From positions 10,357,565 through 10,421,564 of the forward strand of contig NC_033635.1 of the NCBI RefSeq assembly GCF_001540865.1: 64,000 nt of DNA, written 5' to 3'. The notes beneath the pieces were generated by a model, which made no database searches, was not told where the DNA came from, and was given only the letters and a program-made list of their open reading frames with translations. Source of the stretch: Ananas comosus. Taxonomy: Eukaryota > Streptophyta > Magnoliopsida > Poales > Bromeliaceae. The translations under genes were made by a program, and so were the position numbers. Positions 1-11,806 of this stretch are shown piece by piece (the stretch's first letter is position 1; each line of letters starts with the position of its first letter).

Positions 1-151
1 CAGGAATTTTGGATTAGGAAATTAGTACCTTCATCAAAAGCAAAAGAGTTTATCAGGAAGTCTAATATAATTAAGGAAAAACATGATGATATTGTACATA
101 AAAAAGAATATTATAGTGCATTGTAATAGCTGCACAAATGTAGAGCTATAC

Positions 152-3100
152 CGGAAGGGTGGGACTCATCAGCATACAGCCCACGATTCCTTTTCTCCTC
201 CAAAGCTTCATCCTCAAACTGTTCTCGTCCTTCAAGCAATATACTGAGATACTTGTAGAGGTTGCTTTGAATCATGAGCTTCATACTTTGCATTTCTTCG
301 GCAGAAAACTTGCTTCCATACAAGAACTTTGCCTATTTATTTTGAGAGATAAGAAAATTGTTTGGTTATCGTGGAAAATTGTAAAGCCATCTTCTTTTTC
401 AACATTAAAAGGCAATTGTAAAGATGAGCCTTCCTATAGATTCTTGCAAGACGATATTCAGATAATTAAAAATTATCAGATATTATATCAAAATACAACA
501 ACGTAGAAGAACTAGTTCATAGAATGGATAGCTGTATAACTTTGCCACTTGTGCGAGTGAAAGAAAGAGCATAAACTAAAGAGGGTTAATTACAAATATA
601 CTCTCTCCGGTTTGATCTGAATTTCAACTTTGACCGCAGAGTTTCATTACCATTAGTCCGTGTAAGTTTGGCATCGATTTCAATTTCATCCAAAGACTCA
701 ATTTTAACCATGGAATCCTTGAAGTTTGACCCCAATTTTAATTTAGTTCTCAAAGTTCCTGTTTTAACTAAAAAAAAGAAAAATGAGAGGATCCTGTTTA
801 GTGGTGCCTTTTCCAGATGGTATAAAATAGAACTTAATTGGTCCGTGTAATAATCTTCATGCTTTGTGATATGAGGATGAAATTGAAAATGGAAATCAAA
901 CTATTAAGCACAAAGTTTGTAAGCTGAGTAAGAAGGTGAGTAGCAGCGGTACCTGTTTAAAAATGGTGCTCGATCCAGAACCCTCTAGTCCAAGCAACAA
1001 AAGTTTTTGCACTCTTCTTTGCTCTAGATACTCCGGAATTAACCTACTTGAGGGTGCAGAGGCATCTTCTCTCAACCCAGGAGTATTCTCAGGAGGTGTT
1101 GGCAACGAGAACAGCGAACAAATAAGACGAGTCGACGCCTATCTAGCAAAACAAAACGTAATAACTGCTCAATAATTTAACATAGAAGTTCATCAACTTC
1201 AGGCCTGCTTTTGCTCAGCTGGAGTTTCTGGAGAAGTACTTTTTGAGTAGCTTTTGCAGGAGTTTCAAATTGGAGCTTCTATTTTTGAAGCACAAAAGCT
1301 CATTTTAAGCTTCTTGCCACGACAAAAGCTCCAAACTCCAGTATTTTACAACTGAACATCTGCTTTCTAGAAGCTTCAGGTTTTTGAAGGAGAGACGCTG
1401 TTTCCCAGAAGGCAATCCAGACAGACAATTATGGCAGCCATTTGCCAACAGATGAATGTACCTTTTCCCAAATTTTTCCTCTTATTATATTCTGCCCCTC
1501 CTCCTCATACGAACCATCATCATATACCCAGAAATGAGTACCTCGTGGGCATTGTACATTGGCCAGCTGAAACGAAGGTCAGTAAAATCTCTCATCAAGT
1601 TCCCACATAAGCTTAAAAGCTTGACTTCAAAGGCTGTCAAATTACCAGCAAAACCTAAGCCACTTGAAATATCAAACCAAGAGCAAATTGAATATCCAGA
1701 AGTTGGGTGATCTATATATTTGGACACGTCATATCAGTGACCTATTCTACTCCTAAATGAGCGACTCAGTTACAGTCACGCCGCAGCGTTGAGAGGAAGA
1801 ACACTTGATACTCTTATTTGCAAGGTCTAATTCACCAAATCATGAAATTGAATAAATGCCACATTAAAGAATTAGAGTACGAAACAACTACAGCAATATA
1901 TTTAACCTCCCAGAAAAACCGAAGTGCTTACCTTGAGCACTCTGAGCTCCAGTTTAGTGATTTCACGGCCATTTATAAAGACCTGTGTGTTACCATTACT
2001 AGCATCGGGCTGTAGCTTTCCTCCCACATTTAGCTTCGAACTAATAATCTGATCAGGCTTCTCACCTTCCTGCCAGTAAACAAAATAATAAAGAAACATA
2101 TAACCGCTCGAATGAGATCACCGGAACAAAGCAGTTGACGAGTTAAGAAATAAGAGAATTCAACATTAGCAGCTGTTTTAATCAAAAAGAGGTATTCTAG
2201 TACACATCACCATAAATAAGCTGCTATGGGACCGGTTTAGGGTTTAGGCCCTTTAGGGTTGGTTGGTGGACAACCTCAGGAAAACTTCTAGTTTTTCATT
2301 ATTCTAGCAAAAGGACAAAAAATAAAGTAGGATTTTGCTCTACTGGTACAAACTGAGTTGTTTTAGGATAACCTGAGAATAACTATTCCAACCAATCCCT
2401 GGAGTATTGTTATCATTCACTCTAAACCCAATTGTCCTTGTAATTAATCATCGAAGTTTCCCTCTCCACTACGGTAATTACTGCAAACATTGCTGTTTAA
2501 CTGTGACGTAAAACCAAACAAGAAACTGACACAGTTCCTCGATTATCTTCGAAAAGTGTAGTAAATCTATGCCCTTCAACAAGCAAAAAAAGTTTTACGG
2601 AATTACAATTCAATGTATGTATGTTTAACTATCAATCTATGTGACATTTACTATGAGGGACTGATATAGACACTATATCTTAGCTCCCATTTACTACCAA
2701 ATTGTGAAAGATACAGGAGATACAGCACTATCACTCATTCACTATTCTCCAAATTTGACCAATTATGCATCAACTATCATATCTATATATCAAATCAAAC
2801 AATAATATAACCAACATCAAAGGCAACATGTTCAAATACCTTTCCCCAGAGTCCCGAATCCTTGTCGTACCAGTATCTCCCGGGCCTGAGCTTCTGCGGC
2901 GGATTCGGGCACCCCAAGATCTCGTCGAGCTCCTCCTGTGTCAGGTCATGGCCGTTGACGGTGAGCTGCCCGGGCCGGAGCTGATTCGCGGCGCACTCCC
3001 TCTCGGCCTTCATGATCTGCTGGACCTCGCGGGGGCTGAAGAGCTTGGAGAGCATCCGAGAGCTCTTGCCGAGGGCCGATCGCTTCGGCTCGGCGATCGG

Positions 3101-3781
3101 GCGACCGATGCAGCCGACGCACTTGCGCCCCTCCGGCATCGACCCCATCGCGCGCAGCACGCAGTCGCCGCAGTAGCGCGCGCCGCACGCCAAGCACGCC
3201 TCCCGCTCCCGCAGGATGCCCCCCTTCCCGCACCGGGCGCACGCCCCCCTCCGCCCCACCCCGCCGCCCGTCGCCGCCGCGGCCGCCGCCGGCGACGACG
3301 ACGATGGCGGCCGAGGCGGCGATGCGCCGGCGATCGGGTCCCCGGGCGGCTCCGCCGCGAGATCGGGCTTCGTTGTCGTCTCAGGGCCGCGTTGAGGAGG
3401 GGAGGCGGAGGCGGAGGCGGAGCTCGCGTCGGCGGCGCCGTCGGAGTCGGGCTGAGGAAGCACCGCGGAGGAGGAGCGCGCGCTCTCCGTCGCCGCCCCG
3501 CGCGGCGGATCCGCGCACCGGGATCGGGCGAAGCGGGAGCCCCTGGGAAGCGCCGCCGCCGCCGCTTCGGCGGCTGCAGCGGCAGCGGCGGCCGCCGCGG
3601 AGGACGAGGAAGAGGAGCTCCGATTCTCCAATGGCTTGATCCTGGGGACTTCGTAGGGTATCGGGGGCCCATCATACTCCACGGAGATGGAGTAGTCGAG
3701 GTGGTCCTCATCGGGCAACGGAGCCCCGGGGGGGAGCATCTTCCTCAGCGCCTCCTCCCACGAGCTCGCCGCTGCCGCCAT
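152..3781 (-). CDS. XLG3: Extra-large G protein 3 (XLG3-type), N-terminal two-thirds, runs off the left edge
   Basis: Non-canonical G-alpha protein of plant heterotrimeric G signalling (immunity, root and stress responses in characterised XLGs). Exons on the minus strand: 3781-2840, 2069-1932, 1566-1462, 1138-953, 332-152; all introns GT-AG and all phases agree. About 517 residues are visible. Residues 1-50 match the XLG3 start ([12 protein letters not shown], then [15 protein letters not shown]); poly-Ser/poly-Ala at 55-77; cysteine-rich segment 181-224 with CxxC pairs (CARC, CLAC, CGDC, CVGC); then [19 protein letters not shown] and the start of the G-alpha domain. The P-loop GLEGSGSST (445-453) lacks the usual lysine, as in other XLGs. 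The donor after ESHPS at 152/151 is inferred; the remaining GTPase exons lie left of base 1. The first in-frame ATG (3781) was chosen; upstream in-frame codons are not ATG. Identity is firm, the XLG3 rather than XLG1 assignment rests on the N-terminus. Confidence 0.93.
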
Positions 3782-3795
3782 TAACGCACTGAACC

Positions 3796-3837
3796 TCAAT
3801 ATAGGGTTCGTGCTAGGGTTAGGGTTTTGGGGGCCAT
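3796..3837 (-). promoter_or_regulatory. Upstream ORF and telo-box in the XLG3 leader
   Basis: A 13-codon ORF (MAPKTLTLARTLY) with its own ATG and TGA ends 14 bases before the XLG3 start codon. It contains AAACCCTAACCCTA, a telo-box motif often found in leaders and promoters of plant genes. If the transcript begins upstream of 3837, this short ORF would lower initiation at the main ATG. Transcription start is not visible, so this is inference. Confidence 0.5.
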
Positions 3838-3908
3838 TAATGGAGCTCGGACAACAAAACGGGAAAAAAGAAGAAGAAGAAGAAGAACGAGCAAGGAGTC
3901 GTTGAGAA

Positions 3909-3985
3909 GATAACGGATAGATTTAACGGAGAGGGAAGAGTTAAAAGCGCTAACGACCGTTACATTTAACGGCAAATATAACGGC
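3909..3985 (-). promoter_or_regulatory. Cluster of AACGG motifs upstream of XLG3
   Basis: Five AACGG cores (four on the plus strand at 3912, 3925, 3968 and 3980, one inverted at 3957) lie in 75 bases, 130-205 bases upstream of the XLG3 ATG. AACGG is the core of the mitosis-specific activator element bound by three-repeat MYB factors. A (GAA)n run at 3869-3887 lies between this cluster and the gene. Confidence 0.4.
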
Positions 3986-3989
3986 CTTT

Positions 3990-5235
3990 GAGACAGAGTT
4001 GACCCCCGGAGCCTTTTGTTACTTCTCGCGTTTAAAAGTCTAAGCGTCGACAAAATTACTAAAACAACCCTGCACGATGTATGGTTCAATTTATGGGAAA
4101 CCCCCCCGACTATAGAGGAATTTGAAACTACCTACTCAACTATTTTCTTTTTCTCAAAAAGTTTCTTAAATTTTTATTGTTTTAATTCGAATTAGTTTAA
4201 TCAAGTGCATTAAATCAAAAACTTTTATAATAATTGGTACTACTTTTTTGCGTTTAATTATTGTAAAAAAATAAGGCAATTAAGGGTGTACACAGTTTAG
4301 TTCCAAACCGAATCAAATCAAATAAAACTATTTGGTCCAGATTATATAATTTTTAGTTCGATTCGGTTCAATTTTAAAATTTACTAATATTTAAATTTTG
4401 ATTTTGGTTGTGTTTGAATATATTTCTTAAACCGAAAAGTCAATAAGTAATGCTTTTTACACTTTTTATCTAAACTACTTATTAAAATTTTATATTTATG
4501 ATCAATTTTGATCATATATCAACACATTTTGAAAAATTCTATGATTTAATAATAATTTACTTTTAAATTGTAAACTATAAATTAATTAAAAAAATAATTG
4601 CAAAATCAATCCAAACTAAATTAATTCAGTTTGATTTGGATTAGTTCTGAATATAAATAAGTTTGTGTTGGTTGCAATTTTTTACAAACAAAAAAATTCA
4701 GTATAATTTAAAAATTGCCTAAAAATTGAATCGAACAGAACTGATTATATCCATGTAGGCAATAGAAATTATTTAAATCACAATAATTAAAACAAAATTA
4801 AGCGATGTTAATTGAATAAAAAAGTGTGGTGTACTTTAAAATTCCCAATAGTTGAGGGCCCTATTAGTTATGAATCGCTAATTGATCTAATCTTATTTGC
4901 TAAAAATGATTAAATAAATTTAGTAAAATTACCAATAAATTTAATAAGATATTTACAGTTTTAATTAAAGTCTCTTAATTTTAAAAAATTAGAAGTCGAG
5001 GCCTTAAGGGTCTCAATAAAATTTTTTGTAAAAAAAAAAAAAAAAATCTGTTGATGGGGTTTTTTCAAAAAGGATTATGTTGAGGGGGGTCTCTATACAT
5101 TTTACATTAAAAAACTAAAAATAATTAATATTTGAGGGGCATTTTAGTAATTTTAACTTCGCGCATGTTTATTTCGTCCGGCGTTTTGATGCGACTATAT
5201 CGCAGGAACATTTTTTTAACTCCATTACTGAGTAG
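3990..5235. other. AT-rich intergenic DNA, no gene seen
   Basis: Strongly AT-rich sequence with degenerate A/T tracts and a poly-A run near 5028. There is no convincing exon on either strand. It probably consists of old, decayed transposon sequence. Confidence 0.6.
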
Positions 5236-5247
5236 TAAAAGCGCGAG

Positions 5248-5617
5248 CCAATTAAAACTTGCCACGCCAGTGCACTTGGTCTACTGTACGGTTCATTTTA
5301 GAAAGAACGGCGTGGGGCCCACAGCTGGTAACCGTTGGATCAGAAGGCAACGGATGTGATGCGCCGTCGGGGCTTTTGCCTGCACCTGGTTTATAGGTGC
5401 GCACCATACACCGCACCAATAAAATTACTTGAACTTGACCCGTCAGTGAACTTGGTCTACCCAATTTTCCCCAACGGTTCACCCGGACAAATAGGACGGT
5501 GTGGGGCCCATAGCTGGTACTGACCGTTTGATCACAAGGGAACGGAAATGATGGGACGTCGAAATTTTTTTCCTGCACCCGGTGTATAACTACATCTCAT
5601 GCACCGCACCAATAAAA
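5248..5617 (+). repeat. Diverged tandem duplication of about 170-200 bp
   Basis: Copy one (5248-5417) and copy two (5418-5617) both start CCAAT(T)AAAA, pass through ACTTGGTCTAC, GTGGGGCCCA.AGCTGGTA, ACCGTT.GATCA and end at a GCACC(C/T)GGT-TATA stretch followed by CACCGCACC. The GC content is much higher than in the flanks. No coding potential is seen. Related CACCCGGTG pieces occur near 6390, 31910 and 56480, so this is probably a dispersed element. Confidence 0.65.
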
Positions 5618-6504
5618 AAAAACGTAATTAGCTTCAATTCATTAAAAACATAATTATGTTTAATTTTGAAGTGAAAATATTATTCACTAATTCAAATCAA
5701 ACAAATTAAAATATTATGTAGTAAAATCAAAATTTTTTGAAAATTAAATCGTTGAATCAAAATCGCTCATAATTCAAATAAATTTTCTACATTTTTATAT
5801 ATTCATAAAATTAAATTTTAATTTAAAATATATTATATATTATACTTAACTAGTGAACCCGTGACAAATGGCATAATTTTGAAAACAAGAAACTTTATGG
5901 TCAAAATTATGTGAAATTCAAAAATTCAAATTATCCTCTCCGATCAGAGCTTTATTCTATATGAATTTAGTGAACTCATTTAAAATTCAACAATTTACAA
6001 TTATTAAAATTTAAATCATACTTTATCATTCGGATTTATTCTCTACACATTTTTTCATATATATTTTTTGCATGATCCTATTATTTTAAAAAATTAATTT
6101 TTATTGAGGGTGTTCGGTTTCTCAAAAAATTATAAAAAATATTTTATTATTTTGCAGGAAAAAAGCTTTCTAAAAAAAAAATATTTTATTTCACCTTTTC
6201 ATTTTTTGGATAAAAAATTTTAAAAATAAAAAATTAATTTTTCATAAGATCCGGAAATATTTTTCTACGAATCAAACGGATAGAAAAATAATTTTTCAAA
6301 ATATTTTTTGGAAAATCAAACAACCCCAAGTTAATGATGGAATATTATCAAAGTGTGGTGTAGTGGAGTGTACTTATACACCCGGTGCAGGGAATAATGT
6401 TTTTGCGGTGGGGTGGGGGGAGCTCTGTTTCGAAACGGACGGTTCACGAGGGTGGGTGTACGGAGTGTCGACACGGGATTACGGAATCCGACCGTTGGAG
6501 TTTA

Positions 6505-7340
6505 AAATAAAAACTTTTTTTTGCATTTAGCTCCCTCATAAATTTTTTACTATAAATACATTTCTAAAATTTATATTTGCAAGATTGGTTCTATCCCCGC
6601 CACGAAAACACCACGCGGGCACCACGTGGACGTGGCAGTAGCTTAAGTTGAATACGGTGAACTATTCACTATATTTGAATAAGTAAATAATTCACTATAT
6701 CCTTTCTAAACCCTAAATCTAAAATATTACATAATATCATAATAGAAAAATAATGAAAAAACTTCCAAAACTCCCCCTTGTGGTTTCACTTTTTCTCACT
6801 TTAGTATCCTGTGGTTTAAAGTGTATCAAGTTAGTATCTTGTGGTTTCGTACTTTCTCACTTTAGTACTCTATAGTTTAAAATGTATCAAGTTAGTACTC
6901 TGTGGTTTTATTTTTGTATCAAGTTAGTACCATGTGGTTTTATTTTTGTATCAAGTGAGTAACCTATAGTTTTTAAACCACATGGTACTAAAGTGAGAAA
7001 GTGCGAAACCATAGGGTACTAACTTGATACACTTTAAACCACAGGGTATTAAAGTGAAAAAGTGCAAAACCACAGGATACTAACTTGATACACTTTAAAC
7101 CACATGGTACTAAAGTGAAAAAAAGTGAAACCACAAGAGGGGTATTTGAACTTTTTTCAGAAATAATGAAATATAGTAAATCATTCATCGTGTTCAAATA
7201 CATTCGGGCTCGCGTGGTGCTAACGTAGCGAGGATAGAGCAAATTTTATAAATATAAATTTTATGGGGCTATTTGTAGAATTTTTTTTTAAAAAAACTAA
7301 ATACAAAAAAAACCCAAAAAACCTCAAAAATAAATAAAAA
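6505..7340. mobile_element. Large nested foldback element (about 0.8 kb hairpin)
   Basis: The left arm (6505-6970) and right arm (6975-7340) are imperfect reverse complements. Outer arms share ATTTATATTT, CTATCC.CGC and CACCACGCG blocks. Inner arms (6755-7160) consist of alternating GTGGTTT and TTTAGTAC-type units with TATCAAGTTAGTA. No transposase is seen. Read as a non-autonomous foldback or MITE with one palindrome nested in another. Confidence 0.65.
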
Positions 7341-7689
7341 AAAAGTTTTAGAATGATGAAGTGAATTGTTATTGGTGGGTCCATTCATTGAACGAATTGG
7401 ATTGGATTCTCTCTAATGTTAGTGAAAAAATATATCTATTTACCTTCTGTGGGTACCGCCAGAGTTAGATCAGATTTACTGTATCTATTATGAACATCAT
7501 AAAATTTCTGTAAATATTTATTTTTTTATTTTTTATTTTTTTGACTTTTAAAATTTTATATATTTATTGTTCTTTTGTCTGTATTCTGTCACTATTCCAT
7601 TCATTTTTTATAAATATCGTTGAAAATGATAGAAATAAATTATTTTTTTTTTAATGAAACAAGTAAGGTAATTTAGGCCAACCCAAATA

Positions 7690-7814
7690 TAAAAAGACCT
7701 GTATTAAATTATATTATATATTATCATTAGGCCATAAAAATATGCAATAATAATAATAATAATAATAAATATTNATAATAAAATATTGCATTTTTTATGG
7801 CCTAATGATAATAT

Positions 7815-7849
<35 letters not shown>

Positions 7850-7905
7850 GCATATGTTTATGGCCTAATGATAATAAATATATAATAATATACGACTATA
7901 TTAGC
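7690..7905. repeat. ATT/AAT microsatellite palindrome with flanking inverted repeats
   Basis: ATTATCATTAGGCCATAAA and its reverse complement flank AAT/ATT runs; the block TTTATGGCCTAATGATAATA occurs twice on the right side. A single N sits at 7774. It resembles a small TA-rich MITE with an expanded trinucleotide core. Confidence 0.6.
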
Positions 7906-8104
7906 TTAACAATGGCATTTTCGAAATAATAACCAACTTTAAACACATTTTTATAACCTAATTAATAATTAAGTAATTATTTATTTATTTATTATATATA
8001 AATCCTATCGTCATCTCTTTACGACCCTTCGAGTCGTTCGACGACGCGTGCGAAACGTTTACGCCGTGCCCTAAATCCTAATATTTTCCACATTTTAATT
8101 TTTT

Positions 8105-8337
8105 TTCTCATTATATATTATATATATATCTCTCGAATTCTCGACTAAATCCCCAAACCGTAACCCTAGCCCCTTTCGATCTCCGTTTCCACCAATTCCT
8201 CCGCTGGTAAGGGTTGTTCTTTCGATCAATTTGGTTCCTACCTCGTTGTTTTGGAATCCAATTTGGTTCCCCCGTTGTTACCGATTTTGTTTTGAATTAC
8301 GGTTTCGGTGATTTGGGGCGAAATCGATCTCGATCGC
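8105..8337 (+). promoter_or_regulatory. Promoter and leader of the DUF760 gene
   Basis: A TATA-rich run at 8111-8130 is followed by a CT-rich leader with AACCCTAG. Just upstream (8025-8065) is a small CpG-rich patch with ACGCG. The ATG at 8338 is the first in-frame ATG of the reading frame. Confidence 0.5.
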
Positions 8338-10156
8338 ATGGAAGCGGCCGCGGCTCTTCGATCCCCATTGTACCTATCTCAAACCCCTAATTTGGGGGCG
8401 AGATCGCGTTTTCTCGCTTCGCCAAGGCCCAGTTCGCTCTCTTTCGATCCCAAGTCCCGATTCGCAATTGGATTCCTCAAGGTATGGTTTATAAAACCTT
8501 CCATTTGATCTTTTATGTTGGTGGTTCAGTAAAAAGTTCCAATTTGGTTTGGTTTGGCCTCTTGAAAGAGCCAATTTGGTGTAGATGAAGCTTTAGGATT
8601 TGGTTTACGACACCTTTAATCTCATCTATCTTGTTGATGTTGCTGTAAAATGTTTCAATTTGGATGCAATTTTGGTGCAGTTTGGTTTGATTTGGTCTCT
8701 CGAACGAGTCAATTTGATTATAGATGGACCCTTAGGATTTGGTTTATAAAACCTTCAATCTGATCTAAAGAGTTTCAGTTTTGACGCAATTTTGGTGCAA
8801 TTTGATTTGATTTGGCCTCTCGACAGAGTCAATTTGGTTCTAGGAGGAGCATTAGGGTTAGGGCATCGTCGGCTACCTCGTCAGGGTCTTCTTCTTCTTC
8901 TCCTATAGCCCCTCTTCAATTGGAGTCCCCGGTTGGGCAATTCCTCTCCCAGATCCTCATTAGCCACCCCCACCTCCTCTTTGCGGCCGTGGAGCAGCAG
9001 CTGGATCAGCTCCAAACTGACCGAGAGGCCGAGAAGAAAAAGGAGGAGCCGACCCCTTCCGGCAGCGAACTCGTTTTGTACAGGTAATTAATAAGCAAAA
9101 GGGTTAATTGCAAATAAACGGCCCGTTGGGCCCTGCTGTGGGGTGTAGTAGCGCTACTTGGGGAAGCACTATTAGGATAAGCATTTTCTATGGTAAAATT
9201 AGAAGCTTTAGATTGGAGCTTATGCTTTCGGGCCTTAGAATCACGTTTCTACTTTGAGGTCGAAATTTGTTATTAACCCAAAAGGAAACAAAAGCCAATG
9301 ATTTTACGCTGTTTGATTAGTAATTTCAGGTTAGTGAAAAAAATGACATCTTTTTAATGCTGGGATTAATAGGAGAATCTCGGAGGTGAGAGCCAAGGAG
9401 AGGAGAAGGGCTTTGGAAGAGATTCTTTATGCATTAGTAGTTCAAAAGTTTGTGGCGGCTGATATCTCGTTAGTCCCTGCCCTTTCCCAATCAACCAAGC
9501 GTTCTCAAAGTGCCGATCAATGGCCTTTAGAGGAGGAAGAGAAGCTCGAGCAACTCCATTCCCTCGAATCGTACGAAATGATCAAGAACCATTTATCTCT
9601 AATCTTAGGGCAACGGTTGGCCGACTCTAATTCTGTCGCGCCAATCAGCAAGCTTAGGGTCGGGCAAGTCTATGCTGCTTCTGTGATGTACGGCTATTTC
9701 CTGAAAAGAGTCGACCAAAGGTTTCAGCTTGAGAAATCGATGAAGAACCTTCCATGGGGAACAGACGAAGAGGAGAGCGCCATTAAACGAGCTATACGGG
9801 ATGAGTCCCGACCTGGGGGGCCGACCCCTTCTTGGTCCGGTGGGCCTGGCCAAGCAGGGAAATCCAGCTTGTTGAGGTCTTACGTCATGTCCTTCGATCA
9901 CGAGACTCTGCAGAGGTACGCAACGATAAGGTCGAAGGAATCCTTTAGCATCATTGAGAAGCATACTGAGGCGCTATTTGGGCGGCCCGAAATCGTAATC
10001 ACGCCTCAAGGGACTATCGATACTTCTAAGGACGAGCTTATTAAGGTAAGCTTTGCAGGGTTGAGAAGGCTGATTTTGGAGGCTGTGACTTTCGGGTCAT
10101 TCCTCTGGGACGTGGAGAGCTACGTTGATTCCAGGTACCGTTTTGTTACAAATTAG
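8338..10156 (+). CDS. DUF760 plastid protein, UV-B-induced protein At3g17800 family
   Basis: Three exons: 8338-8481, 8827-9083 and 9373-10156; 394 residues. The N-terminus (MEAAAALRSPLYLSQTPNLG, rich in Ser, Arg and Ala, almost no acids) looks like a chloroplast transit peptide. The conserved body includes SPVGQFLSQILISHPHLLFA and two copies typical of DUF760 (SYEMIKNHLSLILG and, near the end, LRRLILEAVTFGSFLWDVE), ending SRYRFVTN. Arabidopsis relatives are transcriptionally induced by UV-B and other stresses; biochemical function is unknown. No intron interrupts the end: GTAAGC at 10035 is read through as VSFAGLRRL, which the family conserves. The first intron is made of tandem repeats (separate entry). 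Family assignment is confident; localisation is inferred. Confidence 0.9.
8478..8860 (+). repeat. Three tandem units of 120-140 bp covering intron 1 and both splice sites
   Basis: Units start near 8478, 8595 and 8735. Each contains a TTTGGTTTA.(A)A(A)ACCTT block and a TTTGG(C/T)CTCT(C/T)GA..GAG(T/C)CAATTTG block (8554, 8691, 8811; spacing 137 and 120). The donor AAG/GTATGG lies in unit one; the acceptor and first codons of exon 2 lie in unit three. Confidence 0.75.
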
Positions 10157-11800
10157 CTGAGGTCAGAGATCAGATTTTGAGCAGCTGAGTAATGGTTATG
10201 TTGGTTTGAAGGTTTTCCGTCATCTTTAATTCAAGTTGCAAGGTATAAAGGTTGTCTTCAGTGATTGTTGACTGTTTCCCTTTGTACATGTTGGTGAGGC
10301 TCTTTAATGTTGTACATAGCGATTCTCTTAGTTTGACTGCTAGGACTCTCGCAGTTGCTATTAATCTCCGAGACATTTCTTCTTTCAATGTAAGTTGCAT
10401 TTTACATTGTAAATTTTGTTATGCTGTTTAATGCGCACTCTAGTATCTCCACTTTGTAGGAGCTTCTTCATATCCCGACAAGATTGACAGGTGTTTGTGC
10501 TTGAAATCTGCAGTTCATTATTGCTTATGACTTTGTTAATCTGGCTGTAAAATGCTATCATGGGTTTGAAAGCCAATACATTTATGTTTGCCCCTCACAT
10601 TACCATGAACCACATTGATTATCATATTGAGATAGTTGATCATTTTGAAACTCGACCGTTTTCCTCTCAATTGGTCATGGATAGCATTACTAGGAAGTCT
10701 ATTTTTTCTACCGACTTGATCATGGATCGCTTACGCTGTGGAGGGAAAAGAAAAAAATATCATATCATTGACACACTGGTGGTATATAGAAGTCTAAACA
10801 CAAATTCATTAGGCGAAATGCAATTATTTTTTAATGTTATGGTTTGGTCATCTATGGTGATACTGATATTTGATTTGTTAACCATTCAATAAAATACCGT
10901 CAGTATCAAATACCAAGAAAGTATGTTAGCAAGTCTCCTGAAATGCAGTTGATAAGATAGCATTCCCACGTATCAGTATATAGGTGTTTCACCTTTTTCA
11001 ATTCAATGCTCGACTCATCTGCCATGTTAAAAAATCCGAATCATCAGCTGCATTTGAGGGGATACTCAAGGGCACCCAGTGCATTATGCTAATAAATTTA
11101 CAGAGAAACCTGTGGATCAAAGGAAATATATATAGGATGATAGGAAGTGTTTAGTTGGTTTTTAGAATCCATGCATTGTAAATTATTACCATCTCTAAAT
11201 GGCTTTGCATCTTAAGAGTTGAAGGCTTAAGGCTTCATTTGTATATGATTACTTGATTCATGCCTTAATATATATTGCAATACTAAGCCGCACATGTAAA
11301 GATGCACTATTCCAATGATAGATCATGACATATGTTTGGCCAACTTAGACTCTCACTTCTTAGGTAATCTTAGGCGATTTCTGCGTTTGCAGGTATGTGA
11401 CATGACCTGTTGTTTCTTTATCCATTTTGAAGTTGTTGTTGTTTTCGATATTGTAGATTCCGCAAATCCTCTTATATGCGACTGTTCTTTCTTATGTTTA
11501 TCTATCTTGGATTCATGTTTTTTTTTCCTTCGCATGTTTTTGATGTTCTTCTCCTGCTATTTGACTGTTATCTGTGGTTCTTGAAAAGCAGTTGACGAAG
11601 CGAGGCGTAAGTAGCAAACATCTTTTATATTTGTTGCAGAAAGCGAAACGCCGTAGCAGTAAAACTTGTATGTAAAATTTTTCTTAGTTGACCTAACAAT
11701 GGATTTTACTACTAGTCGATTACTTGCCATTTACATTGAGTGTATTATCATCTAGTTCAACTCGTTGTGCATCATCTTAGGTGTTATTCTCCAACTTAGG
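10157..11800 (+). other. 3' flank of the DUF760 gene and unannotated sequence
   Basis: The first few hundred bases are probably 3' UTR. The remainder has AT-rich unique-looking sequence without splice-consistent exons, homology I recognise, or transposon ends. Confidence 0.5.
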
Positions 11801-11806
11801 TGTATG

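Noticed and set aside
2765..3784. 339-codon plus-strand open frame opposite XLG3 exon 1, and the 233- and 98-codon frames there
   Set aside because: Arg/Pro/Ala-rich shadows caused by the GC-rich exon; the minus-strand frame matches XLG3 throughout.
6755..7160. Regular GTGGTTT repeats with spacers that look like a CRISPR array
   Set aside because: Units are inverted around a centre, spacers are themselves repeated, and copies are dispersed in a plant genome: a foldback transposon, not a CRISPR.
10035..10040. GTAAGC as a possible donor near the end of the DUF760 gene
   Set aside because: The frame continues with family-conserved LRRLILEAVTFGSFLWDVE, so it is coding.
10560..10892. 110-codon plus-strand open frame 3' of the DUF760 gene
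   Set aside because: Composition and lack of any recognisable motif suggest chance; no splice-linked partner.
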